Of a stretch of 64,000 nucleotides of DNA, positions 20,171 through 28,827 are shown piece after piece (position 1 is the first letter of the stretch; every line of letters begins with the position of its first letter). This DNA is from Paracoccaceae bacterium (GTDB taxonomy: Bacteria > Pseudomonadota > Alphaproteobacteria > Rhodobacterales > Rhodobacteraceae), in the NCBI GenBank assembly GCA_021296235.1, contig JAGWAS010000001.1, forward strand, positions 1-64,000, written 5' to 3'. The notes under the pieces were generated by a model. That model ran no database searches, was not told the DNA's origin, and was given only the letters and a program-made list of their open reading frames with translations. A program made the translations under genes and the position numbers.

Positions 20171-20197
20171 GCGGCGGGGAGCAGGTTTCCCCGCCGC
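20171..20197 (-). promoter_or_regulatory. Intercistronic RNA hairpin between the solute-binding-protein gene and the TMADH-like gene
   Basis: GCGGCGGGGA-gcaggtt-TCCCCGCCGC: perfect 10-bp stem, 7-nt loop, beginning 5 nt after the stop codon (20203-20205) on the minus strand; no T-tract follows. Confidence 0.75.
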
Positions 20198-20202
20198 GTC
20201 AA

Positions 20203-21237
20203 CTATTTCTTAAGTCGTGTCCAGATGGCATCATAAACTTCCTGCGTTGCCTGATCGCAGACCTGAATGAAGGTGCCCGCAGGTGCGTCCGCCGGGGGTA
20301 TGGCTTCCGGCTGCGACTTCAAACCCTCTTCAAGAAGGTCGACCACTCCTTTGACGCCGGCACTGTAGCGGGCAAAATTCGTTACCGCCGCCACATTTTC
20401 CGGCTCCAGCAGGAAGTCCATGAATTTGAGTGCATTATCCCGGTTGGGTGCATCCTGAAGCAGTACGACATTGTCCATCCAGACGATCAACCCTTCTCTC
20501 GGATAGGAGTATTCGACATTGGCTCCTTCCTCCCGGGCCTTTGAGGAAAAGCCGTTCCAAATCATTCCGACCGCAGCATCACCGGACACGAGCACATCCT
20601 TTGCACCATCGGAATTGAACGACGCCCAATGACCTTTGGCCGATTGAAGGAGATCGTCCAGCGCCTTGAGTTGCTCGCGATCATTCGTGCACTGTGGAAT
20701 TCCCAAATGCATTGATGCAAGGAGCATGACCTCACCCTGAGAATCGAGAATGTTGATCCTTCCCTTCAACTCATCCGGCGGGTCAAAGACAATTGCCGTT
20801 GTCCTTATGTCCCCGGCATACACATCACGGTTGACCGAGAAGCTGGTTGATCCCCACTGGTAGGGTATTGAGTGTTTCCGTCCCGGATCAAACGGAACTT
20901 CCAGCCACTGCGTCTCAATGTTGTCCATGTTGGCGAGTTCCCCGTCGGCGATCGTGTCAAGGAGCCCCTCGCCGATCATTATCTCGACCATGTAATCGCC
21001 TGGAACCGCAACGTCATAGGTTCCCATTTTGCCGGCCTTGAGATTCGCCAGCATGGCCTCGTTGGAATCGAAGGTGTCCATGGTGACCTCAATTCCGGTT
21101 TCCGCAGAAAACTTGTCCAACAGCTCTTGGGGAATGTATTCAAACCAATGATAAATCGATAACTTGCCCTCGGCTGAAACCATTCCGGCCGGCATCAATG
21201 CGGCGGCTGCCAGCGCAAGCGTCAGTTTCCTCAGCAT
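20203..21237 (-). CDS. Polyamine-type (PotD/PotF family) ABC transporter substrate-binding protein
   Basis: 344 aa, signal peptide; GKLSIYHWFEYIPQELLDKFSAETGIEVTMDTFDSNEAMLANLKAGKMGTYDVAVPGDYMVEIMIGEGLLD. Confidence 0.9.
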   Translation of the reverse strand: MLRKLTLALAAAALMPAGMVSAEGKLSIYHWFEYIPQELLDKFSAETGIEVTMDTFDSNEAMLANLKAGKMGTYDVAVPGDYMVEIMIGEGLLDTIADGELANMDNIETQWLEVPFDPGRKHSIPYQWGSTSFSVNRDVYAGDIRTTAIVFDPPDELKGRINILDSQGEVMLLASMHLGIPQCTNDREQLKALDDLLQSAKGHWASFNSDGAKDVLVSGDAAVGMIWNGFSSKAREEGANVEYSYPREGLIVWMDNVVLLQDAPNRDNALKFMDFLLEPENVAAVTNFARYSAGVKGVVDLLEEGLKSQPEAIPPADAPAGTFIQVCDQATQEVYDAIWTRLKK

Positions 21238-21272
21238 TTCCGAGCCCTCCTCTTCGTTCTTCCCACAGAAGA

Positions 21273-22109
21273 TTAGCTGCCGCGTTTTCCGGAACGGCTT
21301 CGGCCACCCCGGTTTCCCAAACTGCCAACCATGTAGGAAACACTAACAAACAGACTCGAGACCAGCAACAGCAAGGTCGACAGTGCCATGATGTTGGGTT
21401 TGATCCCTTGCTTAACCGCTCCAAATATTGCCGTCGGCAGGGTCTCCACTCCGGAACCCTTGATGAAGTTTGTTATTATGAAATCATCCAGAGAAATAAT
21501 GAACGCCAGAAGAAATCCCGCCAACACGCCGGGCATCATGAGCGGCAACAGCACATGGCGGAAAATCTGTCCGCGATCGGCATAGAGATCCTGTGCGGCT
21601 TCCTCGTAGTGTGGTTCAATCCCTTGAAGGCGTGCGGCAATCGGCAGGAACGCAAATGGAATGCAAAACACGACATGGGCAATCAGGATCGAACCGTAGC
21701 CGAGGACAAGCCCTATTGCACTGAAGAAGATCAGCGTGGCAACAGCGGTAACGATTTCAGGGACCATTATCGGCATGGTCAGCAGCGCGAAACTGAGAGC
21801 CTTGCCGCGAAACCAACCTCCCCGAACCATTCCCAGCGCTGCCGCGGTTGCAATTGAGGTTGAGAGGATTGCGGCGGCCGTCGCGATCGTTACCGAATTC
21901 CATGCCGCCGACTTGAATTTCGCTGATTCCGTGCCAACGAACACCTCATGGTACCAGCGCAGGCTGAATCCGCCCCACACCGTTATCGATTGTGATGCGT
22001 TGAAGCTATAGCCCATGACCACAACGAGAGGCGCATAAAGGATGAAAAGACAGGCAAGGGTTGCCGAAAGAAAACCCGGATAGTGCCTTACGGCGGAATT
22101 TCGTGCCAT
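21273..22109 (-). CDS. Polyamine-type ABC transporter permease (PotC/PotI-like)
   Basis: 278 aa, 6 [52 protein letters not shown]. Confidence 0.9.
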   Translation of the reverse strand: MARNSAVRHYPGFLSATLACLFILYAPLVVVMGYSFNASQSITVWGGFSLRWYHEVFVGTESAKFKSAAWNSVTIATAAAILSTSIATAAALGMVRGGWFRGKALSFALLTMPIMVPEIVTAVATLIFFSAIGLVLGYGSILIAHVVFCIPFAFLPIAARLQGIEPHYEEAAQDLYADRGQIFRHVLLPLMMPGVLAGFLLAFIISLDDFIITNFIKGSGVETLPTAIFGAVKQGIKPNIMALSTLLLLVSSLFVSVSYMVGSLGNRGGRSRSGKRGS

Positions 22110-22110
22110 G

Positions 22111-23031
22111 CTATCCCACCTCCGTTCTGGACTGCTGGCGGGCGTGAATCATCAAAGCGATCAGAACCATTGAAAGCAGGATCATTGCCACAGCGGCACC
22201 GAACGGCCAATTTCCGGCATTTCCCTTGAACTGTTCCTCAATCAGCGAACCGATCATGAAGTTTTTGGCGCCGCCCAAAAGATCCGGGGCCAGGAAGGCG
22301 CCAAGACTTGGAATGAAGACCAAAATGCAACCGGCCACGATCCCGGGTCTCACCACAGGAAACACCACCCGGCGGAGAATTGTCCACCGGCCCGCATACA
22401 GGTCGGCTGCCGCTTCCGACAACGAAAAGTCGTATCGTTCAACCGAAGCATAGACGGGCAGTACCATGAAGGGCAGGTAGGAATAGAAGAGGCCGAGTTG
22501 AACCGCAAAATCGGTGTTGATGAGCGTCAACGGCTGCGAAATCGCTCCAAGTGCCAGAAGGAGTTCATTCAGCGGCCCGTTGTCCCTGATCAGGAACTTC
22601 ATTGAGACGGTCCGGATGAGGAGATTGACCCAATAAGGCACGGTAACGAGAAAAAGCCAAACCATGCGGTGGCGGCTATCCCTTGTGGCAATGAAATAGG
22701 CAGTCGGAAATCCCAGGATAAGGCACAGGACGGTAGCCACAGCGGCTTGAAGGATGGATCGGCAGAAGATCGTGATATAGGTCCATTCGATCGTTGGCGG
22801 TTCATCACCAAACAATCCGCGGTCGAATATGAACTGATCATAGGCGGCAAGGGAAAATTCCCAAATAACCCCTCCCCTGAATTCCTTCGTAAGAAATGAG
22901 AAAACAAGCATCAGAAAGACGGGAACCAGAAGGAATACGCCGATCACCAACCATGACGGCAACAACAGCGCCGTCCTGACGGATCGAAAGGCCCCCGACC
23001 GGTTCAGCCTGTCGTTACCTGCTCCAGTCAT
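22111..23031 (-). CDS. Polyamine-type ABC transporter permease (PotB/PotH-like)
   Basis: 306 aa, [63 protein letters not shown]. Confidence 0.9.
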   Translation of the reverse strand: MTGAGNDRLNRSGAFRSVRTALLLPSWLVIGVFLLVPVFLMLVFSFLTKEFRGGVIWEFSLAAYDQFIFDRGLFGDEPPTIEWTYITIFCRSILQAAVATVLCLILGFPTAYFIATRDSRHRMVWLFLVTVPYWVNLLIRTVSMKFLIRDNGPLNELLLALGAISQPLTLINTDFAVQLGLFYSYLPFMVLPVYASVERYDFSLSEAAADLYAGRWTILRRVVFPVVRPGIVAGCILVFIPSLGAFLAPDLLGGAKNFMIGSLIEEQFKGNAGNWPFGAAVAMILLSMVLIALMIHARQQSRTEVG

Positions 23032-24119
23032 CAGTCCGCAAGGACGCGCGCTGCGCCATCCTCAATCCTGAGTCCGACCCGATCGCCGGTCCGGAACCGC
23101 GACATGTCGGAGCCAAAATTCTGGCACCGCACGAGCAGTGACATCCCACCATCGATCTTGACGCGATACTGTGTGTCGGTGCCGAGATAAACGGCCTGGG
23201 ACACTACACCTTCAAGGCCCCCGGCCTGCGGATCGGCGATCAGGCCAATTTTTTCGGGCCGCAAGAGGATGACGCGCTTACTTCCGGATGGAGCTGGCGC
23301 GGCACCTCCGCAGCTTACGATGTGGCCGTTTGGAAGCCTGTATTGGCAGAGGCCATCTGCTTTGCCGGCAAGTTCGGCGTCAATGAAATTCGCCTCCCCG
23401 ATGAAATTGGCAACGAACCTGTTCAACGGATTGTCATAGATTTCCCTGGCATCGCCCGTCTGCTGTATCGTTCCATCCGACATGACCGCAATCCGATCGG
23501 ACATGGCCAATGCCTCCTCCTGATCATGAGTAACGAAGACAAATGTGATGCCGGTGTCCTTCTGCAGTTGCTTTAGTTCAAGCCTCATGGCTTGCCGCAG
23601 CTTCAGATCCAGTGCCGAAAGTGGCTCATCCAGCAGCAGAACCTTTGGTCCCGGAGCGATTGCCCTGGCCAACGCGGCCCGCTGCTGCTGTCCACCCGAC
23701 AGCTGATGCGGCCGCCTGTCCGCCAACTTCTCAAGATGGACCAGGCCAAGCATGCGCTGGACGGTTTCATTGATCCTACTTTTGTCGAACCCTTTCATTC
23801 TCAGGCCAAACGCCACATTTTCGGACACCGTCATGTGGGGAAACAAGGCATAGTGCTGGAAAACCGTGTTGACCGGTCGCTTGTGTGGCGGCAGGCCCTC
23901 CAATTCCTGCCCGTAGAGCAGAATCTGCCCTTCGCTGACATCTTCAAATCCTGCAATAAGCCGAAGGAGAGTGGTTTTTCCGCATCCTGACGGCCCGAGA
24001 AGCGTGAAGAACTCGTTGTCCGGGATCGACAACGATGCGCTGCTCAACGCCACAAAATCTCCGAAGCGCTTTCCGACATTTCGGATCTCGACTGCGATTG
24101 ACTGTTTGTCGGTGGCCAA
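23031..24119 (-). CDS. Polyamine-type ABC transporter ATP-binding protein (PotA/PotG-like)
   Basis: GPSGCGKTTLLRLIAGFE, LSGGQQQRAALARAI, VLLLDEPLSALD, TOBE-like C-terminus. Start placed at TTG 24119 (LATDKQSIAVEIRNVGKRFGDF); the ORF track starts at 24173. Confidence 0.9.
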   Translation of the reverse strand: MATDKQSIAVEIRNVGKRFGDFVALSSASLSIPDNEFFTLLGPSGCGKTTLLRLIAGFEDVSEGQILLYGQELEGLPPHKRPVNTVFQHYALFPHMTVSENVAFGLRMKGFDKSRINETVQRMLGLVHLEKLADRRPHQLSGGQQQRAALARAIAPGPKVLLLDEPLSALDLKLRQAMRLELKQLQKDTGITFVFVTHDQEEALAMSDRIAVMSDGTIQQTGDAREIYDNPLNRFVANFIGEANFIDAELAGKADGLCQYRLPNGHIVSCGGAAPAPSGSKRVILLRPEKIGLIADPQAGGLEGVVSQAVYLGTDTQYRVKIDGGMSLLVRCQNFGSDMSRFRTGDRVGLRIEDGAARVLAD

Positions 24120-24241
24120 GAATTCACCTTCGACACAACGGAGGCGATCCAATGGCCGCAAACGGGCAATCAAACTCCCCCCAGGATGGTTTGCCTACAA
24201 TATCGCAGGGGGGTGTTGAATGCTCGGGGCACATCCCGCCG

Positions 24242-25510
24242 TCATGCGCGCCCCTTCCAAGGAACAAGAATGCGCTCCAGGCTGCGCATGAGAATGTCAA
24301 TTCCGTAGCCGACGATACCAATCAATATGATGCCCATGACGACAATATCGGTGAGTTGAAATTTGGCCGCGGCAACGATCATCTGCCCTGCACCCTTCTC
24401 GGCCGCAACCAATTCGGCTGCCACAACCGTGCCCCAGCACACGCCCATGGCAACACGCGCACCGGTAAAGATCTCTGGAAGGGAATTGGGAACGATCACG
24501 TGACGCATGATTTGCCAACGGGATGCGCCCAAGGAATAAGCGGCGTGGATTTTTGAAATGTTCACACCTGAAACTCCGGCTCTGGCCGCGATGGTCATTA
24601 TCCAAAGGGCCGCCAGGAACAAGAGAACGATCTTTCCGGTTTCATCGATTCCGAACCAGATAATAATCAGAGGAATCAAGGCCAAGGGCGGAACCGGCCG
24701 CATGAATTCCACGATTGGATCAAACCACCCACGAAACCAGTTGGACAGTCCCATGGCATATCCGAGCGGAATGCCAACAATGCAACCAATGGCAAATCCG
24801 GCCAAAACGCGAAGCAGCGACCACCCCAAATGCTCAATCAGCGTGAAATTTCTGTAACCCTTTGAGGCAATTTCAACGAGTCGGGACCACACATCCTCGG
24901 GAGGAGGCAGCCAGATCTTTTCCATCTGCCAACCCTCGGTCGGTTCAAAATTGAGTGAACCCTTTGGCGTCATCAACACGGTGCCGTCTGCAATCTCCAC
25001 CTTGGTTTCAGAGTCAATCGGGCTCCCGTTGATGGCCACGATGCGATAGCCTTCATCCTTTGAACCTTCATCATTGCGAGAACTACGTATCAGCCCACTT
25101 CGTCCAGCCTGAATCGTAACCGAGTCATCCTTGGCAAAGCCTGTGTCGTCACCCTTTGTTGCCGGGGCATCAACTATTTCCCCAACGCGGTGCACGCGAA
25201 CGAACACCGTAGCGTCGTCCTTCTCGCCTGCGGCGTTCTCAGCAGTGTAACTGAATGACGTATCGCCGATGAATGGACCGGGGACATGAAACAGCGTCAG
25301 TTTTGAACCGGTAAAGGCGCCCCAAATCAGAAAGATGCCCACAATTGAGATGATTGTTGCTGCACGATCAGGGATCACGGCACTTTCGTCGCCAAATGTT
25401 ACGGTTTTCAATGATGTGAAATCAGCCCGTGACTTCACAAATCTGGACACGACGCGAACGATGATGAACGCCAGGATGAATGTGGCCACATAGATCAGTG
25501 CAATTATCAC
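24242..25510 (-). CDS. Taurine/sulfonate-type ABC transporter permease (TauC-like) with extra extracytoplasmic domain
   Basis: 422 aa. C-terminal BPD_transp core (GWSLLRVLAGFAIGCIVGIPLGYAMGLS...FMRPVPPLALIPLIIIWFGIDE...AAYSLGASRWQIMRHVIVPNSLPEIFTGARVAMGVCWGTVVAAEL) preceded by a ~120-aa hydrophilic insertion. Confidence 0.88.
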   Translation of the reverse strand: MIIALIYVATFILAFIIVRVVSRFVKSRADFTSLKTVTFGDESAVIPDRAATIISIVGIFLIWGAFTGSKLTLFHVPGPFIGDTSFSYTAENAAGEKDDATVFVRVHRVGEIVDAPATKGDDTGFAKDDSVTIQAGRSGLIRSSRNDEGSKDEGYRIVAINGSPIDSETKVEIADGTVLMTPKGSLNFEPTEGWQMEKIWLPPPEDVWSRLVEIASKGYRNFTLIEHLGWSLLRVLAGFAIGCIVGIPLGYAMGLSNWFRGWFDPIVEFMRPVPPLALIPLIIIWFGIDETGKIVLLFLAALWIMTIAARAGVSGVNISKIHAAYSLGASRWQIMRHVIVPNSLPEIFTGARVAMGVCWGTVVAAELVAAEKGAGQMIVAAAKFQLTDIVVMGIILIGIVGYGIDILMRSLERILVPWKGRA

Positions 25511-26313
25511 GAGACATTCTCCTTTCTGCCCATAATTTCTTCTTCCATGTCCCAGATCATCGACAGGATTTCTTCACGGGTCTGAGAATATCCGTCAATC
25601 TTCTTGATCTCGCGCAGGTCCGCCCCCACACCCATTTCAGCAAATGGCAGCCGATATTCCTTGTGGACACGGCCCGGGCGAGGCGCCATTACCAACAGCC
25701 GTTCGCCAAGCAAAAGTGCCTCTTCAACCGAATGCGTAATCAGGATGATTGTCTTTCCTGTTTCCTTCCAGAGTCGCAGAACCAACCCCTGCATCTTTTC
25801 CCGCGTTAACGCATCGAGTGCACCGAGTGGCTCGTCCATCAAAATGACTTCGGGATCATTTGCAAGACACCTTGCGAGGGCAACGCGCTGCTGCATTCCG
25901 CCGGACAGTTCATAAACTGCCTTCTCCTTGAAATCCTGCAGACCCACGGTTTCAAGCAAATGATCAACTATGTCGTTGCGCTCCGACTTGTCCATGCCCT
26001 TCATGTTCGGTCCAAATGCCACATTCTGGTGGACATTCATCCATTCGAAGAGTGCTCCCTGTTGGAAGACCATTCCGCGTTCAGATGCCGGTCCCGTAAC
26101 CGCAACTCCGTTCAGTTCAACCGACCCGGCCGTTGGCGCCAAAAATCCCGCCAAAATGTTCAATAGCGTGGTCTTTCCGCAACCTGACGGACCAAGTACC
26201 GAGACAATCTCACCGCTCTGGATTTCAAGGTTTATGTCCAAAAGCGCCTGAACATGACTGTTGTTTGCCAGTTCGAAGCGCATGGAAACGTCGCTGATGC
26301 ACAAGCCCTTCAT
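25507..26313 (-). CDS. Taurine/sulfonate-type ABC transporter ATP-binding protein (TauB-like)
   Basis: MKGLCISDVSMRFELANNSHVQALLDINLEIQSGEIVSVLGPSGCGKTTLLNILAGFLAPTAGSVELNGV...LSGGMQQRVALARCL...ILMDEPLGALD. Start at 26313 because the longer ORF would include the hairpin at 26341-26371. Confidence 0.9.
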   Translation of the reverse strand: MKGLCISDVSMRFELANNSHVQALLDINLEIQSGEIVSVLGPSGCGKTTLLNILAGFLAPTAGSVELNGVAVTGPASERGMVFQQGALFEWMNVHQNVAFGPNMKGMDKSERNDIVDHLLETVGLQDFKEKAVYELSGGMQQRVALARCLANDPEVILMDEPLGALDALTREKMQGLVLRLWKETGKTIILITHSVEEALLLGERLLVMAPRPGRVHKEYRLPFAEMGVGADLREIKKIDGYSQTREEILSMIWDMEEEIMGRKENVS

Positions 26314-26340
26314 TTGGTTTTTCCCAACTTGCAAGGTGAT

Positions 26341-26371
26341 GTGTGCTGCGGCAGTTGCTTCGCCGCAGCAC
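26341..26371 (-). promoter_or_regulatory. Intercistronic RNA hairpin between tauA-like and tauB-like genes
   Basis: TGTGCTGCGGC-agttgcttc-GCCGCAGCACA: perfect 11-bp stem, 9-nt loop, beginning 9 nt after the tauA-like stop (26381-26383) on the minus strand. Confidence 0.75.
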
Positions 26372-26380
26372 ATCGCAGAT

Positions 26381-27439
26381 TTACTGGCCGGAACTCAGCG
26401 GGCCGGAATTCACCGCGCCCGAATACGTGTCCCGAGACGATGGAATGTTACCGGTTGCCACGAAGAAATCAGCGACCTGTTTCAGGAATGCCTGCGTTCC
26501 ACCTCCGAGCCACTTATCGGAAAGCTGCTCGTCAACCGACGGAAACAGGAATGTTGCCAAGGTTGCTGCAGAGGTTTCTTCGTCATTGCCGGCATCATTG
26601 GCAATAACCGGCAACATTTCGGCCGTATGCTCGCCGGAATTCCACATTGCGTTGGCTTCTGCCGTGACAGCCACAAACTTCGCCACGATTTCAGGGTTCT
26701 CCTCCACGAACGCGGCAGGAGCTGAAGTGACGTCAAAGACATGAATCCCAAGTTCTTCCTTCTCCGCACCGGTCATCAGAACATTGCCGTAATCCAACAT
26801 TCGGCGGAGTGCGCCACCCCAGCCACACGCCATGTCGAGCGAACCCTGAGAGAGCGCCGCAGCACTTTCGGCAGGTGCCATGTCAACGACCTCAAGTGAA
26901 GCGACCTCAATTCCGAAGTGCTCCATCTGCTTCAGGAAGCCATAATGCGCGGCAGTCCCTATCGGAACTCCAACCTTCTTGCCGGCAAGCTCTTCGACAC
27001 TTTCCTGGTCAATCTCATGTCCAGCAGCAACCACACAGTTGTCGTTGTCGGAATAGGAAACCGCAACATCAATGATCTGCAGGTCCTGTCCAGCCGAGGT
27101 CGCAACCACGAATGGAGGAACGCCTTGGCTAACAGCAATGTGAATATCCCCGGATGCCATTGCCGCTGACATGGCTGTGCCGGTGTCAAATGCACGCCAA
27201 TTGACCTTCACGCCAAGTGCCTCGTCGTACGTGCCGTTAACCTTGGCATACTGGAAAGGCATCGGCCACTCCAGAAAAAAGGCCACCGTAATCTCCTCAA
27301 GGTGGCCATCCGCAGTGGCTGTTGATGCACCGATGGTGGCGGCGACCGCAGTCATGCCAACAGCTGCATTGCGAGCGGACCTTAGCAACGACCGTAGTGC
27401 TGCCCCAGTTCCCAAATTGCTTTTCATATTGTCCTCCAT
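26381..27439 (-). CDS. Taurine-type ABC transporter substrate-binding protein (TauA-like)
   Basis: 352 aa with signal peptide: ITVAFFLEWPMPFQYAKVNGTYDEALGVKVNWRAFDTGTAMSAAMASGDIHIAVSQGVPPFVVATSAGQDLQIIDVAVSY. Confidence 0.88.
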   Translation of the reverse strand: MEDNMKSNLGTGAALRSLLRSARNAAVGMTAVAATIGASTATADGHLEEITVAFFLEWPMPFQYAKVNGTYDEALGVKVNWRAFDTGTAMSAAMASGDIHIAVSQGVPPFVVATSAGQDLQIIDVAVSYSDNDNCVVAAGHEIDQESVEELAGKKVGVPIGTAAHYGFLKQMEHFGIEVASLEVVDMAPAESAAALSQGSLDMACGWGGALRRMLDYGNVLMTGAEKEELGIHVFDVTSAPAAFVEENPEIVAKFVAVTAEANAMWNSGEHTAEMLPVIANDAGNDEETSAATLATFLFPSVDEQLSDKWLGGGTQAFLKQVADFFVATGNIPSSRDTYSGAVNSGPLSSGQ

Positions 27440-27959
27440 CCTCGTTTCAAGCCAATTTTGGCCATGGGCGACGAGGATTAACTGCAGTTGCCAGCCTTGT
27501 CGAACAAAATCATGCGCACAATTGGTGGATTGAACTGTCGTGCCCGGCGATTGCTGTTACCATTCGACGTCAATCATAAATTCAAAAAAAGGAACCCTGC
27601 ACAGGGCAATGGTCAAGTCCTGATTTTGCTGGATAATTCAGAGGGGAGGTATTCCTGTTGCAGTGCAAACTCGACATCGCCTGCGGCACATGGAGGGCGG
27701 CTTGCCTCCGGCTTTTCGATCACATGAGGTCCCTCACCTGCCGTTTCATTTGCTGGCATGGCGACCATTTCATGCAGGGAAACGTTTCCGGCAAACCACC
27801 GACATGACCGCCACAGGCGAAAACGAACGCTTACCTACAATTTCGGAAATCTTCGAAGATCGCCATTATCCGTAAAGACGACCCAAAGCGGGACAAATTG
27901 AAGCGCTGATTGCGAGCCGGACTGCAATCGCGGAATGTACGAAAATTGTCTAGCCGCGG

Positions 27960-28751
27960 TCAGTTCAAGAAGCTTGCACCCACGATAACGCCAAACCCTT
28001 TCTGCTGCAGAACAATCAATTCCCGTTCCCGGTCATCCCGACCGGACCAGCTAGATATGGTGCCGGTGAAGGTTCCACTCGGTTCCCAACTTCCCAGATA
28101 CCGCAGATCGGTTACGACGTTGGCATAGGAAATTTTCCGGTTTCTGTTTTCGCCCGCCATGACATCAACCTCTTTCGGGTTGGCATGGTAGCGGAAATAA
28201 AAGACATCAAGCTCCCGCCCCTTCGCGAACACACCCCCTGCCGGATCCATGCTGATATCGAGACTTGAAGTGCCGTCCCCAGAAACAACATCCGATGCTA
28301 TCAGGTCAAAGGGCTTTGTGCCATCCAGCGCCCCAATTGCAGCCTTGATTGCGGCACGGTTGCTGCCGACAGCAAACACCTGTCCCTGCACAATCATCTG
28401 AGGTGTGTAGATCATCGACTTGCGCCTTGACCTTGCATAGTCGCGCTGCCTCTGTGTGAAGGTTGGATCGGCCATTTGATCCTTCCATCCGAGATAGTCC
28501 CAATAGTCGACATGCAATCCCAACGGAATGAGTTCTGCGGAGCGTCCCGACATGAACGGCAATTTGCCCGGTTCGGCATTGGCAAGCTCTGTCAGGAATT
28601 CATCGGCCGGCGGACATGACGAGCAGCCTTGAGACGTGTACAGTTCAAGAATGACAAAACTCGTCGGTGGCTCATCCGAAAGGGAGGCACCAGCAACAAC
28701 CGATCCAACGGCGCCTGCCAACAGCAGGCTCCAGAGTCGACCATGATTCAT
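27960..28751 (-). CDS. DUF1223 domain-containing thioredoxin-like protein
   Basis: MNHGRLWSLLLAGAVG...VILELYTSQGCSSCPPADEFLTEL...LHVDYWDYLGWKDQMADPTFTQRQRDYARSRRKSMIYTPQMIVQG. Confidence 0.9.
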   Translation of the reverse strand: MNHGRLWSLLLAGAVGSVVAGASLSDEPPTSFVILELYTSQGCSSCPPADEFLTELANAEPGKLPFMSGRSAELIPLGLHVDYWDYLGWKDQMADPTFTQRQRDYARSRRKSMIYTPQMIVQGQVFAVGSNRAAIKAAIGALDGTKPFDLIASDVVSGDGTSSLDISMDPAGGVFAKGRELDVFYFRYHANPKEVDVMAGENRNRKISYANVVTDLRYLGSWEPSGTFTGTISSWSGRDDRERELIVLQQKGFGVIVGASFLN

Positions 28752-28827
28752 CCCAAATTCCCTTGATCCGCGATTGTCTGCCGCACGCTGGTTTATCCGC
28801 AGCGACCGGAACCCAAGAGAATTGAAT

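Noticed and set aside
19317-20213. 298-aa plus-strand ORF
   Set aside because: Antisense to the TMADH-like gene.
24184-24222. CCCCCC/GGGGGG inverted repeat downstream of the taurine operon
   Set aside because: Only 6 bp with a ~25-nt loop and no T-tract; too weak to call a terminator.
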